Source of the DNA: Pedobacter frigiditerrae
Lineage (GTDB): Bacteria; Bacteroidota; Bacteroidia; Sphingobacteriales; Sphingobacteriaceae
Reading direction: 5' to 3'
Assembly (NCBI RefSeq): GCF_004331645.1
Contig: NZ_SJSK01000003.1
Coordinates: forward strand, 310,301-374,300
DNA length: 64,000 nucleotides
The position numbers were made by a program, and so were the translations under genes. Shown one piece after another: positions 10,098 to 20,034 of this stretch. How positions within the stretch are numbered: position 1 is the stretch's first letter; each line of letters opens with the position of its first letter. The notes beneath the pieces are model-generated. The model saw only the letters and a list, made by a program, of their open reading frames with translations. It did no database searches and was not told where the DNA came from.

Positions 10098-10239
10098 CGC
10101 ACCTGTAAATCATATATACTTGAATTTATATGATGATTTTCTGTTCGTTGCATAATGAAGATAATAGTGTCTGATGAAGAATTTAATGCTATTTTAACGC
10201 AAGATTAAAGTAATGCCTACCTGATTGAAGAAGAATCGA

Positions 10240-13200
10240 ATGAAACTAAAATATTTTCTTAAGCTAAAGTTTACTTTGATCTTATTGATGTTGATGGGCG
10301 AGGCCTTTGCTCAACCCCCAGTTAAGATAGAACATTATTCTACAGAAGATGGCCTTTCTCATGACATCATTACCTGTATGTACAAGGATAGTCAAGGTTA
10401 CATGTGGTTTGGCACTTGGAACGGGATTAATCGTTTTGACGGACATAACTTTACTTCTTTTACTTCTTCTCCCGGTCAAGTTTCCCAAATCAAGAATGTT
10501 AGGATAGAACAGATTTTTGAAGATCAGGCAAATCACCTTTGGGTTAAATCTTATGATGGCGAGGTTTATCGATTTGATAAAGGAACAGAACGTTTTACCT
10601 CTTTATCTAGTATTCTGTCACTTCAAAAGAAGATGATCTTCGATCGAATTTTAATGGTAGCGGATGGCAAACTTTGGGTGAGTACGATTAATAAAGGTGT
10701 TTTAGTTGTAGATGATGTAAGCCTAGCTTATTCAACTTGTCAAATTTTTGCAAATGTTATTGATCCTAAAACACGGCTTTCGTCAGATAAGATTAAATTC
10801 ATTTTTAGGGAAAATAAATTGAGTTATTGGGTTGGATCTTCGAACGGCTTATTGCATATTTTTAGCAAGGGAAACACCAGGTTTAGTTCCCAAGTAATGA
10901 ACACTGGAGGTAAACCTGGTGAAGAATTTTCTGCAGTAGCGGCCAACCAAGGGGAGCTTTATTTTGGTACTGCGAATGGAGATTTGGTTGTATTAGATAA
11001 AAGATCGGGTAGCCATCATCGTGTAAGGGTAAGCAATGGCAGAATCAATGGAATGTTACTGGCAAAAAAGACTGGCGATGTTCATGTTACCACAGCCTTA
11101 GGAGAATTAATCAGCTTTGATCCTAGGCATGGGTCGATGAGTAGTTATAATTATGGTCAACAAGTGGGGTTGTTCTCCATTTTTGAAGATAGAAGAGGCG
11201 ATTTGTGGATTGAGCCTCAGCAAAAAGGAGTAATTCGTTTTGATATTCAAAATAAGACCTTTAGTACGTTTTTGCAGAGAAATGATACTTTTAACAGTAC
11301 AATCCCCAATAATCATTACAGGGTTTTTGAAGATAAAAATGGAACAGTTTGGTCTATTTTAAGAGATGGCGGTTTTGGTTATTTCGATCATAAAACAAAT
11401 AAGTTCAATTACTTCTATAACGAGCCCGGGACTGCTCAACGTCGCATCTCTAACATTACTTTTGGTTCTTTTTACGACTCGGCCGGAATTATATGGCTAC
11501 ATACCGATCAACGTGGACTAGAAAAAATAATCTTTCATCCAAATGATTTTAAGCAAAGTTTAGTAGTTAACCCAGGTCTATTTAAATCTCAAAATGAGGT
11601 TAGGGGATTGTTGAGTGATAACCACAATAGGTTATGGGTTGGTGCAAAAAGTGGTCTGCTTTACATTTATGAAAATGGTATGCCTGCCAATATTACTTTC
11701 GAAAATGGATCAAAAGATCGCATTGGAATGGTGTATACGGTTATCCAGGCAAGAAATGGTGTAATATGGCTTGGAACTAAAGAAAATGGGCTTTTTAAGG
11801 CCGAACCTTTGAATGCTTCGCATACCAATTATCGCCTTACGCACTATGCAACCGAACAAAATAACCCAAATTCAATTAGCAGTAATCAAGTTTATTCAAT
11901 TGCCGAAGACAACCAGGGAAAAATATGGGTAGGTACCTTTGACTATGGATTAAACATGATTGATCCTCAAAAAGGAGATCGTATTTTTAAAAGGTTTTAC
12001 GATAAGTCAAATGGTTATCCGACTCTCTTTCATAAAATTAGGCATTTAGCTTTTGATGCAAGAGGTAGGTTGTGGATTGGCTCAACAGATGGCTTAGTGA
12101 TTGGTACACCCGTTGGTACAAACAACATGAAGTTCAGTACCTATACCAAACAATCTGATGATTTGCACAGCCTAGGCAACAATGACATCCAATTTATCCT
12201 TAAAGATCATTTAAACAGAATGTGGTTAGCCACATCAGGTGGAGGTTTAAATCTTGCTATTGAAAAGACTGGTTCACAATCGCTTAAATTTAACGTTTAT
12301 TCGACCAAAAATGGTTTAGGAAACAATTACATTTTAAGTTGTATAGAAGATAACCAGAATAGAATTTGGATAGCTACCAAAAGTACATTAACCAGGTTTG
12401 ATCCCACAAAAGGTAAATTTGATAATTTCAATTCTTATGATGGGGTGCCAACAGATGGTTTCTCAGAGGCTTCATGTCAACTAACAAGAGATGGTAAACT
12501 TGTTTTTGGAACAATTAAAGGCATACTCAGTTTTGATCCGACGCAAATTAAATACCATGCCATTCATGCAAATCTTGCTTTTACAGGTTTACAGGTTAAT
12601 AATGAAGATGTAACTATCGGAGGTGAGGAAAGCTTACTTCAAAAAAACATCAATTACACCAAAGAACTGAAACTAAGATATAATGAAAATACCATCAGTG
12701 TAGATTATACAGTTCTAGATTTTCGCTCAGTAGACAGGCAGAGTTACATGTACAGGATGAAGGGTTTAGATACCACTTGGCACGATAACAAAAACCAAAG
12801 AAGGGCAACTTATACCAATCTTCCACCAGGAGAGTATCTTTTAGAAGTAAAAAGCCCCGATTTAGATAACTATACTACCATTCCTGCCAAGGAATTAAAA
12901 ATTACCATATTACCACCACCTTGGAAAACATGGTGGGCCTACCTAATTTATTTCTTGCTTTTCTGTATTGCTATAGCAGTAACCAGAAGAATTGTGTTTA
13001 CCATGTTGCGTTTAAGGCAAGGCATTGCCATTGAGCAAAAAATGACGGCCTTAAAGATGACTTTTTTTACCAACGTATCTCATGAATTACGTACCCCACT
13101 TACCTTAATTGTAAATCCGATTGAAGAGTTGTTGCAACAAGAAAAATTAACTGAACAGGGTAGGGAATATGCAACCATTGTAAGTAGAAATGCCACAAGA

Positions 13201-14619
13201 ATGGTTCGTTTTGTAAATCAGTTGTTAGACCTCAGAAAAGCACAAAGTGGACAGTCGAAACTTAACTTGAGTAAAATTGAACTGAAAAGTTTTATACAAG
13301 AAGTGGCTGAAAACTTTCAAGAAGCCGCTAGGGCTAACCATATCACGCTTGAGGTAATTAGCGATGAGTCAATTGAAGTTTTAGCAGATGCTGATAAGAT
13401 GGAGACAGTGATTTACAACCTGTTGAGCAATTCTTTTAAGTTTTCACCGGCAGGAAAACGAATTGAGGTAAACATGGTTAAAGCGGCCAATGCCATTCAA
13501 ATTGTAGTTAACGATGAAGGCTGTGGCGTAAATGAGGATGATTTAGAAAACATTTTCTTATTGTATCATGAAAGCGAACATCCAGACACGCAACAGCTTA
13601 AAGGATCTGGAATTGGTCTGGCTTTAGCAAAAGAGTTGGTAGAACTCCATAATGGAACCATTAGCGCTGTAAATCGCGAGCAACAAGGACTTTCTATCAC
13701 TATTAGTTTACCATTGATAGCAAGCCATGTGGCGAAAGCAGAAAAAGAGAAGGTCAAAATATCTACTACAACAAGCATTGGATTACAAGTTCAAAACAAC
13801 AATGAACCTGCAGAGGAGATAAAGGAAAATGAGAAACAGCTCATCCTTTTAGTAGAAGATAATGAAGACATGCGTTCGTTTTTGGCCATTAACCTCAGTT
13901 CTACTTATAGGGTAAAAACAGCTGAGGATGGTTTGCAAGGCTTGGCAATGGCTAAGAAAATACAACCAGACCTTATTTTAAGTGACATCATGATGCCAAA
14001 AATGGATGGTATAGAAATGTTAGATCAATTAAAAAATGACCAAGAAACTAGCCATATCCCAGTGATTTTACTTTCTGCTAAAAGTGCCTTAGAAAGTCAG
14101 ATCACAGGATTAAAATATGGCGCCGACTATTACATCAGTAAACCTTTTGATAATGAATTGTTATTTGCTGCAATGGAAAACATACTCGATCAGCGCAAGC
14201 GTGTATTTGGTCAGTTTGTTTCCAAGCAAAAGGTAATGGATCTTGGTCCTAGCCAAATTGTGGTAACCTCTAAAGATGAACTCTTCCTGCAAAAGATTAT
14301 AACAATTGTAGAAGAGCACATGACCGATCCAAAATTTAATATAGATGCGGTTGCCGAAACCGTAAACATGGCTAGGGCTACTTTCTTTAAAAAGTTCAAA
14401 AGCCTTACACAACAAGCCCCAGTAGAATTTATTAGAGACATGAGGTTAAAACGAGCAAAACAATACCTTGATGCAGGTATGGGTAACATTACCGAAATTG
14501 CTTACACCGTTGGTTTTAGTAGTGCAAAATATTTCAGTACCTGTTTTAGGACCCTATATGGTATATCGCCATCAGACTACCTGAAATCAATTCATCTAGA
14601 CGAGAAAGATAATGCATAA
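10240..14619 (+). CDS. Hybrid two-component system sensor-regulator (HTCS)
   Basis: Senses a glycan breakdown product in the periplasm and activates the pectin locus. The ATG at 10240 gives 1459 residues with a signal peptide ending EAFAQ; the TTG at 10225 is rejected. About 14 two-component-regulator propeller repeats follow (for example DSQGYMWFGTWNGINRFDG). Then come a Y_Y_Y domain near 811-875, a membrane helix near 898-922, a HisKA domain with phospho-acceptor His948 ([10 protein letters not shown]), a HATPase domain, a receiver domain from about 1200 with Asp1249 (SDIMMPKMDG), and a C-terminal AraC-type helix-turn-helix from about 1355. All core phosphotransfer residues are present. Its end overlaps the next regulator gene by 8 bases. 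Confidence 0.95.
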   Translation: MKLKYFLKLKFTLILLMLMGEAFAQPPVKIEHYSTEDGLSHDIITCMYKDSQGYMWFGTWNGINRFDGHNFTSFTSSPGQVSQIKNVRIEQIFEDQANHLWVKSYDGEVYRFDKGTERFTSLSSILSLQKKMIFDRILMVADGKLWVSTINKGVLVVDDVSLAYSTCQIFANVIDPKTRLSSDKIKFIFRENKLSYWVGSSNGLLHIFSKGNTRFSSQVMNTGGKPGEEFSAVAANQGELYFGTANGDLVVLDKRSGSHHRVRVSNGRINGMLLAKKTGDVHVTTALGELISFDPRHGSMSSYNYGQQVGLFSIFEDRRGDLWIEPQQKGVIRFDIQNKTFSTFLQRNDTFNSTIPNNHYRVFEDKNGTVWSILRDGGFGYFDHKTNKFNYFYNEPGTAQRRISNITFGSFYDSAGIIWLHTDQRGLEKIIFHPNDFKQSLVVNPGLFKSQNEVRGLLSDNHNRLWVGAKSGLLYIYENGMPANITFENGSKDRIGMVYTVIQARNGVIWLGTKENGLFKAEPLNASHTNYRLTHYATEQNNPNSISSNQVYSIAEDNQGKIWVGTFDYGLNMIDPQKGDRIFKRFYDKSNGYPTLFHKIRHLAFDARGRLWIGSTDGLVIGTPVGTNNMKFSTYTKQSDDLHSLGNNDIQFILKDHLNRMWLATSGGGLNLAIEKTGSQSLKFNVYSTKNGLGNNYILSCIEDNQNRIWIATKSTLTRFDPTKGKFDNFNSYDGVPTDGFSEASCQLTRDGKLVFGTIKGILSFDPTQIKYHAIHANLAFTGLQVNNEDVTIGGEESLLQKNINYTKELKLRYNENTISVDYTVLDFRSVDRQSYMYRMKGLDTTWHDNKNQRRATYTNLPPGEYLLEVKSPDLDNYTTIPAKELKITILPPPWKTWWAYLIYFLLFCIAIAVTRRIVFTMLRLRQGIAIEQKMTALKMTFFTNVSHELRTPLTLIVNPIEELLQQEKLTEQGREYATIVSRNATRMVRFVNQLLDLRKAQSGQSKLNLSKIELKSFIQEVAENFQEAARANHITLEVISDESIEVLADADKMETVIYNLLSNSFKFSPAGKRIEVNMVKAANAIQIVVNDEGCGVNEDDLENIFLLYHESEHPDTQQLKGSGIGLALAKELVELHNGTISAVNREQQGLSITISLPLIASHVAKAEKEKVKISTTTSIGLQVQNNNEPAEEIKENEKQLILLVEDNEDMRSFLAINLSSTYRVKTAEDGLQGLAMAKKIQPDLILSDIMMPKMDGIEMLDQLKNDQETSHIPVILLSAKSALESQITGLKYGADYYISKPFDNELLFAAMENILDQRKRVFGQFVSKQKVMDLGPSQIVVTSKDELFLQKIITIVEEHMTDPKFNIDAVAETVNMARATFFKKFKSLTQQAPVEFIRDMRLKRAKQYLDAGMGNITEIAYTVGFSSAKYFSTCFRTLYGISPSDYLKSIHLDEKDNA

Positions 14620-15628
14620 AGAAGTTACCATATATGACATTGCCGAAAAGCTTTCTATTTCCGCTTCAACGGTTAGTAGAGCATTAAATGCAAACTCGCT
14701 TGTTAGTAAAAAGACACAGCAAAAGATAATTGCAATGGCAACTTCAATGGGGTATCGTAGCAATACCTTTGCGGCAAACTTGCGCATGCAACGGAGCAAT
14801 ACAATAGGTTTAATTGTGCCACGGTTAAATAGCTATTTCATGTCTGAGGTTATTTCAGGGATAGAAAGCGTAACAAACGATGCAGGCTATAATTTAATCA
14901 TTAGCCAATCCATGGAAAATGTAGATAAAGAAATCAGTAACCTCAAAACAATGTTTAACAACAGGGTTGATGGTTTATTGGTATCGGTTGCTGCTGGCAG
15001 TAATGGCTTAACGGGTTTTGATATTTTTAGAGACCGTAAAATACCTGTTCTTTTTTTTGATCGTGCACCACATGGATTAACCGTTCCATCGGTTACTATT
15101 GATAACGAAAATGCTGCCTTTTTAATTACTCAACATTTAATTGAGATGGGTGCAAAAAACATCTTTCACATTACAGGGCACCAATCTGTTAGTGTTTATA
15201 AGGAGCGAACTAGCGGTTTTAAAAGGGCACTTCTGGCTGCTGGCTTACCTTTTAATGAAAATCAGCTTATTGTTACCGATTTAAGTGAAAAGGCTGGAAT
15301 AGCTGCTGCAAAATTAATAGCAGAACTAAAAGGCGATGGTGTTTTTGCAGCTAATGATAGTTGTGCCGCAACTTGTATGAATGAGTTAAAATTGCAGGGT
15401 TTTAAGATACCCCAAGACGTAAAATTTGCAGGATTTAATAATGACCTGATCTCAAGAAATATCGATCCAGCCCTTACCACCATTAATTATCCTGGTTTCG
15501 AAATGGGGAAGGTCATCGCAGCTAAATTGCTTGATCATTTGAGTCATAAATCAGACCTACATTCGTCTCCACTCATTACCATGAAGTCTGAATTAGTGAT
15601 TAGAGCCTCTTCTAATTACAAACCTTGA
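14612..15628 (+). CDS. LacI-family transcriptional regulator
   Basis: DNA-binding regulator that should respond to a small sugar ligand. The 338-residue protein has the N-terminal LacI helix-turn-helix (VTIYDIAEKLSISASTVSRA, residues 4-23), the hinge region, and a periplasmic-binding-protein-like effector domain from about 60 (NTIGLIVPRL) to the end. Its ATG lies inside the last codons of the HTCS gene, overlapping by 8 bases in another frame, which implies translational coupling. It may set the response of the downstream GH3 and PL1 genes while the HTCS controls SusCD; that division is inference. Confidence 0.93.
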   Translation: MHKEVTIYDIAEKLSISASTVSRALNANSLVSKKTQQKIIAMATSMGYRSNTFAANLRMQRSNTIGLIVPRLNSYFMSEVISGIESVTNDAGYNLIISQSMENVDKEISNLKTMFNNRVDGLLVSVAAGSNGLTGFDIFRDRKIPVLFFDRAPHGLTVPSVTIDNENAAFLITQHLIEMGAKNIFHITGHQSVSVYKERTSGFKRALLAAGLPFNENQLIVTDLSEKAGIAAAKLIAELKGDGVFAANDSCAATCMNELKLQGFKIPQDVKFAGFNNDLISRNIDPALTTINYPGFEMGKVIAAKLLDHLSHKSDLHSSPLITMKSELVIRASSNYKP

Positions 15629-15722
15629 GCTAATCTGCCAAAATAAGAGCATAGCCTTCTATATATACCGTATTTTAAACCAGTTCGATTAATTTTTAGA
15701 CCTCTAAATGTGAGTTGCTACC

Positions 15723-15730
15723 TATGTTTG
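15723..15730 (+). promoter_or_regulatory. Candidate GH3 promoter -7 box TATGTTTG
   Basis: Fits TAnnTTTG and lies 60 bases before the GH3 ATG in a 162-base gap. No clear -33 box is visible. The PUL leader motif variant follows 22 bases later. Confidence 0.35.
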
Positions 15731-15752
15731 TTGTGTTACTACAACCAATAAA

Positions 15753-15764
15753 CCAAATATTATA
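15753..15764 (+). promoter_or_regulatory. PUL leader motif variant CCAAATATTATA, copy 3
   Basis: One T shorter than the copies at 908 and 3118. It is preceded by CAATAAA, which echoes the CAATAA before the susC copy. It lies in the 5' leader of the GH3 gene. Confidence 0.35.
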
Positions 15765-15790
15765 AACCAAGGATTCGTCCATCTCTTTGT

Positions 15791-18421
15791 ATGAACATTA
15801 AAAAGACCACTTATATCATTGCACTAGCTATTGTATGTTTTATCTCACAACCTACCTACAGTCAAGTTCAAAAATATCCTTTTCAAGATTATAAATTAAG
15901 CTTTGAAGTTAGGGTTAAGGATTTGGTGAGTAGATTAACCGTTGAAGAAAAAGTAGCACAAATGCTAAATTCCGCACCTGCAATTCCAAGGCTAGGTGTA
16001 CCTGCGCATGATTGGTGGAACGAAGTATTACATGGCGTTGCCAGAACACCATATAAAGTTACCGTATTTCCGCAGGCAATTGCAATGGCAGCTGGTTTTG
16101 ATAAGAATTCGCTGTATAAAATGGCCGATTATTCGGCACTAGAAGGGAGGGCTGTTTATAACAAGGCGGTGCAAGATGGAAAAGAAGGATCTAAATATGT
16201 GGGTTTAACTTATTGGACACCCAATGTAAATATCTTCCGTGATCCACGCTGGGGAAGAGGGCAAGAAACTTATGGTGAAGATCCTTTTTTAACAGCCATG
16301 CTTGGCGATGCTTTTGTAAAAGGTTTGCAAGGCAATGATCCGAAATACCTAAAAGCTGCCGCTTGTGCTAAACATTTTGCTGTACATAGTGGTCCAGAAC
16401 CGCTTCGTCATGTTTTTAATGTAGATGTGAGTGCTTACGACCTTTGGGATACCTATTTACCTGCGTTCCAAAAACTGGTAGTTGATTCTAAGGTTGCAGG
16501 AGTTATGTGTGCTTATAATGCATTTAGAACTCAACCTTGTTGTGCAAGCGATGTGCTTTTAACAGATATATTAAGAAAACAATGGGGCTTTAAAGGTTAT
16601 GTGACATCGGATTGTGGTGCAATAGACGATTTTTATAAAAAACACAAAACCCATAAGGATGCAGAATCTGCAGCTGTTGATGCTGTATTTCATGGCACAG
16701 ATGTAGATTGTGGCAAGGAAGCTTATTTTGCCTTGGTACAAGCAGTTAAAAATGGCAACATCACCGAAAAACAGCTGGATGTTTCTTTACATCGATTATT
16801 CATGATTCGCTTTCAGCTTGGTTTGTTTGATCCAAAAGAAATGGTTAAATATGCGCAAACGCCTGCTTCGGTATTAGAAAGTGCGGCACATAAAGCCCAT
16901 GCCTTAAAAATGGCACAACAATCCATGGTGTTGCTTAAAAATGAAAACAATACACTTCCGCTTCGTAAAGACTTAAAAAAGATAGTTGTACTAGGGCCAA
17001 ATGCAGCCAATTCAGTTTCTATACTGGGTAACTATAATTGCAATCCAACAGAGTTGAGTACTGTGTTAGATGGTATCAAGCAAAAGGTTGGCAAAGGCAC
17101 CCAAGTGGTTTATGAAAAAGCCATCAACTTTACCAATGCCAACATGTTGGTTTTTCAAGATGTAGAAAGCCAATGTACATTTGAAGGCAAACAAGGCTTT
17201 AAAGCTGAATATTTCAATAATATTGCCTTAACGGGTAAACCGGTAGCCATTCGTCAAGAAACAAAAGTTAACCACGCTTGGCAAGAAGGAGAAAATGTAA
17301 TTGGCAATTTAGCCGCAAACGACTTTTCTGCCCGCTATACCACTAATTTTAAAGCAAAGGCAAGTCAGAAATTGGCTTTTGAACTAGAAGCCGATAATGG
17401 CTATCGTTTAATCTTAAACGGCAAAATAGTTTTAGATGAATGGGTAAATAAGAAAAAAGAGATTAAACGTTTCGAGCTGGAGACAAAAAAAGATACCATT
17501 TATAACTTGGTTGTAGAGTTTTGGCAAGGAGACGGTCAGTCTAATGTGAGGATGGACGTGGGCAATTACGTACAAACTGATTTTAATGCCCTAGTTGCCA
17601 AACATAAGGATGCTGATGCTTTCATATTTGTGGGTGGTATTTCGCCACAGCTAGAAGGCGAACAAATGAAAGTTGATGAACCTGGATTTACTGGGGGAGA
17701 CCGTACTTCAATATTATTGCCAGCAGTGCAAACCGCGTTAATGAAAGCTTTAAAAACGAGTGGTAAACCTGTTGTATTTGTCATGATGACAGGTAGCGCC
17801 ATTGCAACACCTTGGGAGTCTGAAAACATTCCTGCCATTCTTAATACTTGGTATGGTGGTCAATCTGCAGGTAAGGCAGCTGCCGATATTCTTTTTGGCG
17901 ATTATAACCCATCAGGGCGATTGCCAATTACATTTTATAAAAGCGATAGCGATTTAGCCGATTTTAACGACTACAACATGGAAAATCGTACTTATCGTTA
18001 TTTCAAGAATAAACCACTTTATGGCTTTGGCTACGGATTAAGTTATACCAGTTTCAGCTATGCTAAACAAAGTATTCCTGCAACAGTTGTGAGAGGCAAA
18101 AATGTACCTATTGCCGTAACGGTAACCAATAATGGTAAAATGGCGGGTGATGAAGTGACCCAACTTTACATCGTTAATCAGAATAAATCCATTAAAACAG
18201 CTATTAAGGCTTTAAAGGGTTTCGAGAGAATTAACTTAAAAGCTGGCGAAAGTAAAGTGGTTAAGTTTCTATTAACGCCAGACGATTTATCATACGTAGA
18301 TGCTAATGGTTTGAAACAACGATTTAAAGGAAACCTGCAAATCACCATAGGCGGTAGTCAGCCAGATGAACCAAACCAAACAAGTGGCAACGTATTAAAA
18401 AGCATCATCAATATTAACTAG
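15791..18421 (+). CDS. Glycoside hydrolase family 3 with inserted PA14 domain
   Basis: Retaining exo-acting beta-glycosidase, probably a beta-xylosidase or beta-glucosidase trimming side chains in the periplasm. The 876-residue protein has a signal peptide ending QPTYSQ and the N-terminal GH3 barrel. The nucleophile Asp274 lies in VTSDCGA, and KHFAVHSGPEP is also present. The C-terminal alpha/beta sandwich is interrupted by a PA14-like domain at about 468-600, starting GFKAEYFNN, a carbohydrate-binding insert known in some GH3 enzymes. It ends in a fibronectin-III-like domain (VTVTNNGKMAGDEVTQLY). The PA14 insert accounts for the extra length over the second GH3 at 48092. Substrate specificity cannot be read from the sequence. 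Confidence 0.93.
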   Translation: MNIKKTTYIIALAIVCFISQPTYSQVQKYPFQDYKLSFEVRVKDLVSRLTVEEKVAQMLNSAPAIPRLGVPAHDWWNEVLHGVARTPYKVTVFPQAIAMAAGFDKNSLYKMADYSALEGRAVYNKAVQDGKEGSKYVGLTYWTPNVNIFRDPRWGRGQETYGEDPFLTAMLGDAFVKGLQGNDPKYLKAAACAKHFAVHSGPEPLRHVFNVDVSAYDLWDTYLPAFQKLVVDSKVAGVMCAYNAFRTQPCCASDVLLTDILRKQWGFKGYVTSDCGAIDDFYKKHKTHKDAESAAVDAVFHGTDVDCGKEAYFALVQAVKNGNITEKQLDVSLHRLFMIRFQLGLFDPKEMVKYAQTPASVLESAAHKAHALKMAQQSMVLLKNENNTLPLRKDLKKIVVLGPNAANSVSILGNYNCNPTELSTVLDGIKQKVGKGTQVVYEKAINFTNANMLVFQDVESQCTFEGKQGFKAEYFNNIALTGKPVAIRQETKVNHAWQEGENVIGNLAANDFSARYTTNFKAKASQKLAFELEADNGYRLILNGKIVLDEWVNKKKEIKRFELETKKDTIYNLVVEFWQGDGQSNVRMDVGNYVQTDFNALVAKHKDADAFIFVGGISPQLEGEQMKVDEPGFTGGDRTSILLPAVQTALMKALKTSGKPVVFVMMTGSAIATPWESENIPAILNTWYGGQSAGKAAADILFGDYNPSGRLPITFYKSDSDLADFNDYNMENRTYRYFKNKPLYGFGYGLSYTSFSYAKQSIPATVVRGKNVPIAVTVTNNGKMAGDEVTQLYIVNQNKSIKTAIKALKGFERINLKAGESKVVKFLLTPDDLSYVDANGLKQRFKGNLQITIGGSQPDEPNQTSGNVLKSIININ

Positions 18422-18438
18422 CTTAATCTCATTTAAAG

Positions 18439-19935
18439 ATGATTGAAAATACCTTTTGGAGAAGTACAATGATAATTTCATTAGCCTTTCTCGCCATCAA
18501 TTGTAAAAAAACAAAAACTGTTCAAACTGAAGAGGTAAAAACCAATACGGAAAAGCCTGTTCAAGTGAATGAAACAGCGATTGCTTTTCCGGGTGCAGAG
18601 GGTTTTGGAAAAGAAGTAACTGGCGGGAGAGGTGGTAAGGTAATTAAGGTTACCAATCTGAATGATAATGGTATCGGTAGTTTTAGAGCAGCAGTTGATG
18701 CAACTGGAGCAAGAATTATCGTATTTGATGTATCAGGAACAATTGAACTAAACAGCGCCATAGAATTAAAAAATAAAGACATCAGCATTGCCGGACAAAC
18801 TGCACCTGGAGATGGGATTACCTTAAAAAACTATCCACTGAATGTGAAAACGGCCAATGTGATTATTCGCTTCATGAGGTTTAGGATGGGCGATGAAAAA
18901 GCGGTAGAGGCAGATGCGATAGGGGGTTTCGAATCGAGGGATATCATGGTAGACCATTGCTCCATGAGTTGGTCTACAGACGAATGTGTTTCATTTTATA
19001 ACAATGATAATCTCACGCTGCAGTGGTGTATCATTTCAGAAAGCCTAAGAGTTTCTGCCCATGGCAAAGGTGCTCATGGTTATGGCGGCATTTGGGGTGG
19101 GAAGAATGCCTCCTTTCATCATAACTTAATGGCAAACCATGATAGTCGCAATCCAAGGTTTGGAGAGCGAGAAGGCACAGCTTATGCATTAACAGATTTG
19201 GTTGATGTAAGAAATAATGTTTTCTATAACTGGGGCAGTAATAGTGCTTATGGTGGCGAAGCGATGAACATCAATCTCATTAACAATTATTACAAACCCG
19301 GACCAGCAACTAAAAATAAGGATCGCATCTTTTCCATTGACAAATACATGAAGTCAACTGCCTCGCCAATTTATAACCAATGGGGTAAGTTTTACATTGC
19401 GGGTAACCATGTAGATGGAAGAACTGCGCCAACAAATGACAATTGGAATCATGGAGTTTACAATCAGTTTCATGGCAGCTATGGAACAGTTTCGCAAGCG
19501 GATAAAGACGCGATGAAACTAGCCAATCCGCTAGAAATAAATAACAATGTAACCACTCATACCGCAATAATGGCGTATCAAGTGGTGCTTGATTTTGCAG
19601 GAGCATCCCTAAAAAGAGATGCCATAGATCATCGTATAATTGAGCACACCAGAAAGGGAACTTTCACTGCAAATGGATCTAGTGGAGAGACTAACAGTAC
19701 CAATGGAATTATAGATAAGCAGAGTGATGTTGGTGGCTGGCCATTTTTAAATACTGGAACCGTTTTAACAGATACAGATTTGGATGGGATACCTGATGAT
19801 TGGGAGAAAGCCAATAAACTCGATCCAAATAAAGCCAATGCAAATGGAAGGGATTTAAGTACGGGTTATGATAATATTGAGGTTTATGTAAATTCTTTGG
19901 TTAAGCAGCTTACAGCACAACAGTACAAAAAATAG
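18439..19935 (+). CDS. Polysaccharide lyase family 1 pectate lyase, lipoprotein
   Basis: Cleaves polygalacturonate by beta-elimination. The 498-residue product begins with a short lipoprotein signal ending LAINC (Cys22 from the ATG at 18439; a second ATG at 18469 would remove the positive residue from the signal). FPGAEGFGKEVTGGRGGKV and GSFRAAVD are characteristic of bacterial PL1 enzymes. The beta-helix core includes DHCSMSWSTDECVS, and NPRFGER probably supplies the catalytic arginine. The C-terminus DTDLDGIPDDWEKANKLDP is the calcium-type tail often seen in these proteins. It follows the GH3 gene by 17 bases and is followed by a terminator, so the two probably form an operon. Confidence 0.93.
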   Translation: MIENTFWRSTMIISLAFLAINCKKTKTVQTEEVKTNTEKPVQVNETAIAFPGAEGFGKEVTGGRGGKVIKVTNLNDNGIGSFRAAVDATGARIIVFDVSGTIELNSAIELKNKDISIAGQTAPGDGITLKNYPLNVKTANVIIRFMRFRMGDEKAVEADAIGGFESRDIMVDHCSMSWSTDECVSFYNNDNLTLQWCIISESLRVSAHGKGAHGYGGIWGGKNASFHHNLMANHDSRNPRFGEREGTAYALTDLVDVRNNVFYNWGSNSAYGGEAMNINLINNYYKPGPATKNKDRIFSIDKYMKSTASPIYNQWGKFYIAGNHVDGRTAPTNDNWNHGVYNQFHGSYGTVSQADKDAMKLANPLEINNNVTTHTAIMAYQVVLDFAGASLKRDAIDHRIIEHTRKGTFTANGSSGETNSTNGIIDKQSDVGGWPFLNTGTVLTDTDLDGIPDDWEKANKLDPNKANANGRDLSTGYDNIEVYVNSLVKQLTAQQYKK

Positions 19936-19990
19936 ATAATTCTATAAGATCTTGTTACTCTTTCATACAGGTAACATATATTTGGTTAAA

Positions 19991-20014
19991 GGCTACCTGG
20001 ATGGGTAGCCTTTG
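19991..20014 (+). terminator. Terminator after the pectate lyase gene
   Basis: GGCTACC (19991-19997) pairs with GGGTAGCC (20003-20010) across a 5-base loop and is followed by TTTGCT. It marks the end of the pectin locus on the + strand. Confidence 0.7.
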
Positions 20015-20034
20015 CTATTATGATATAAAACGGG

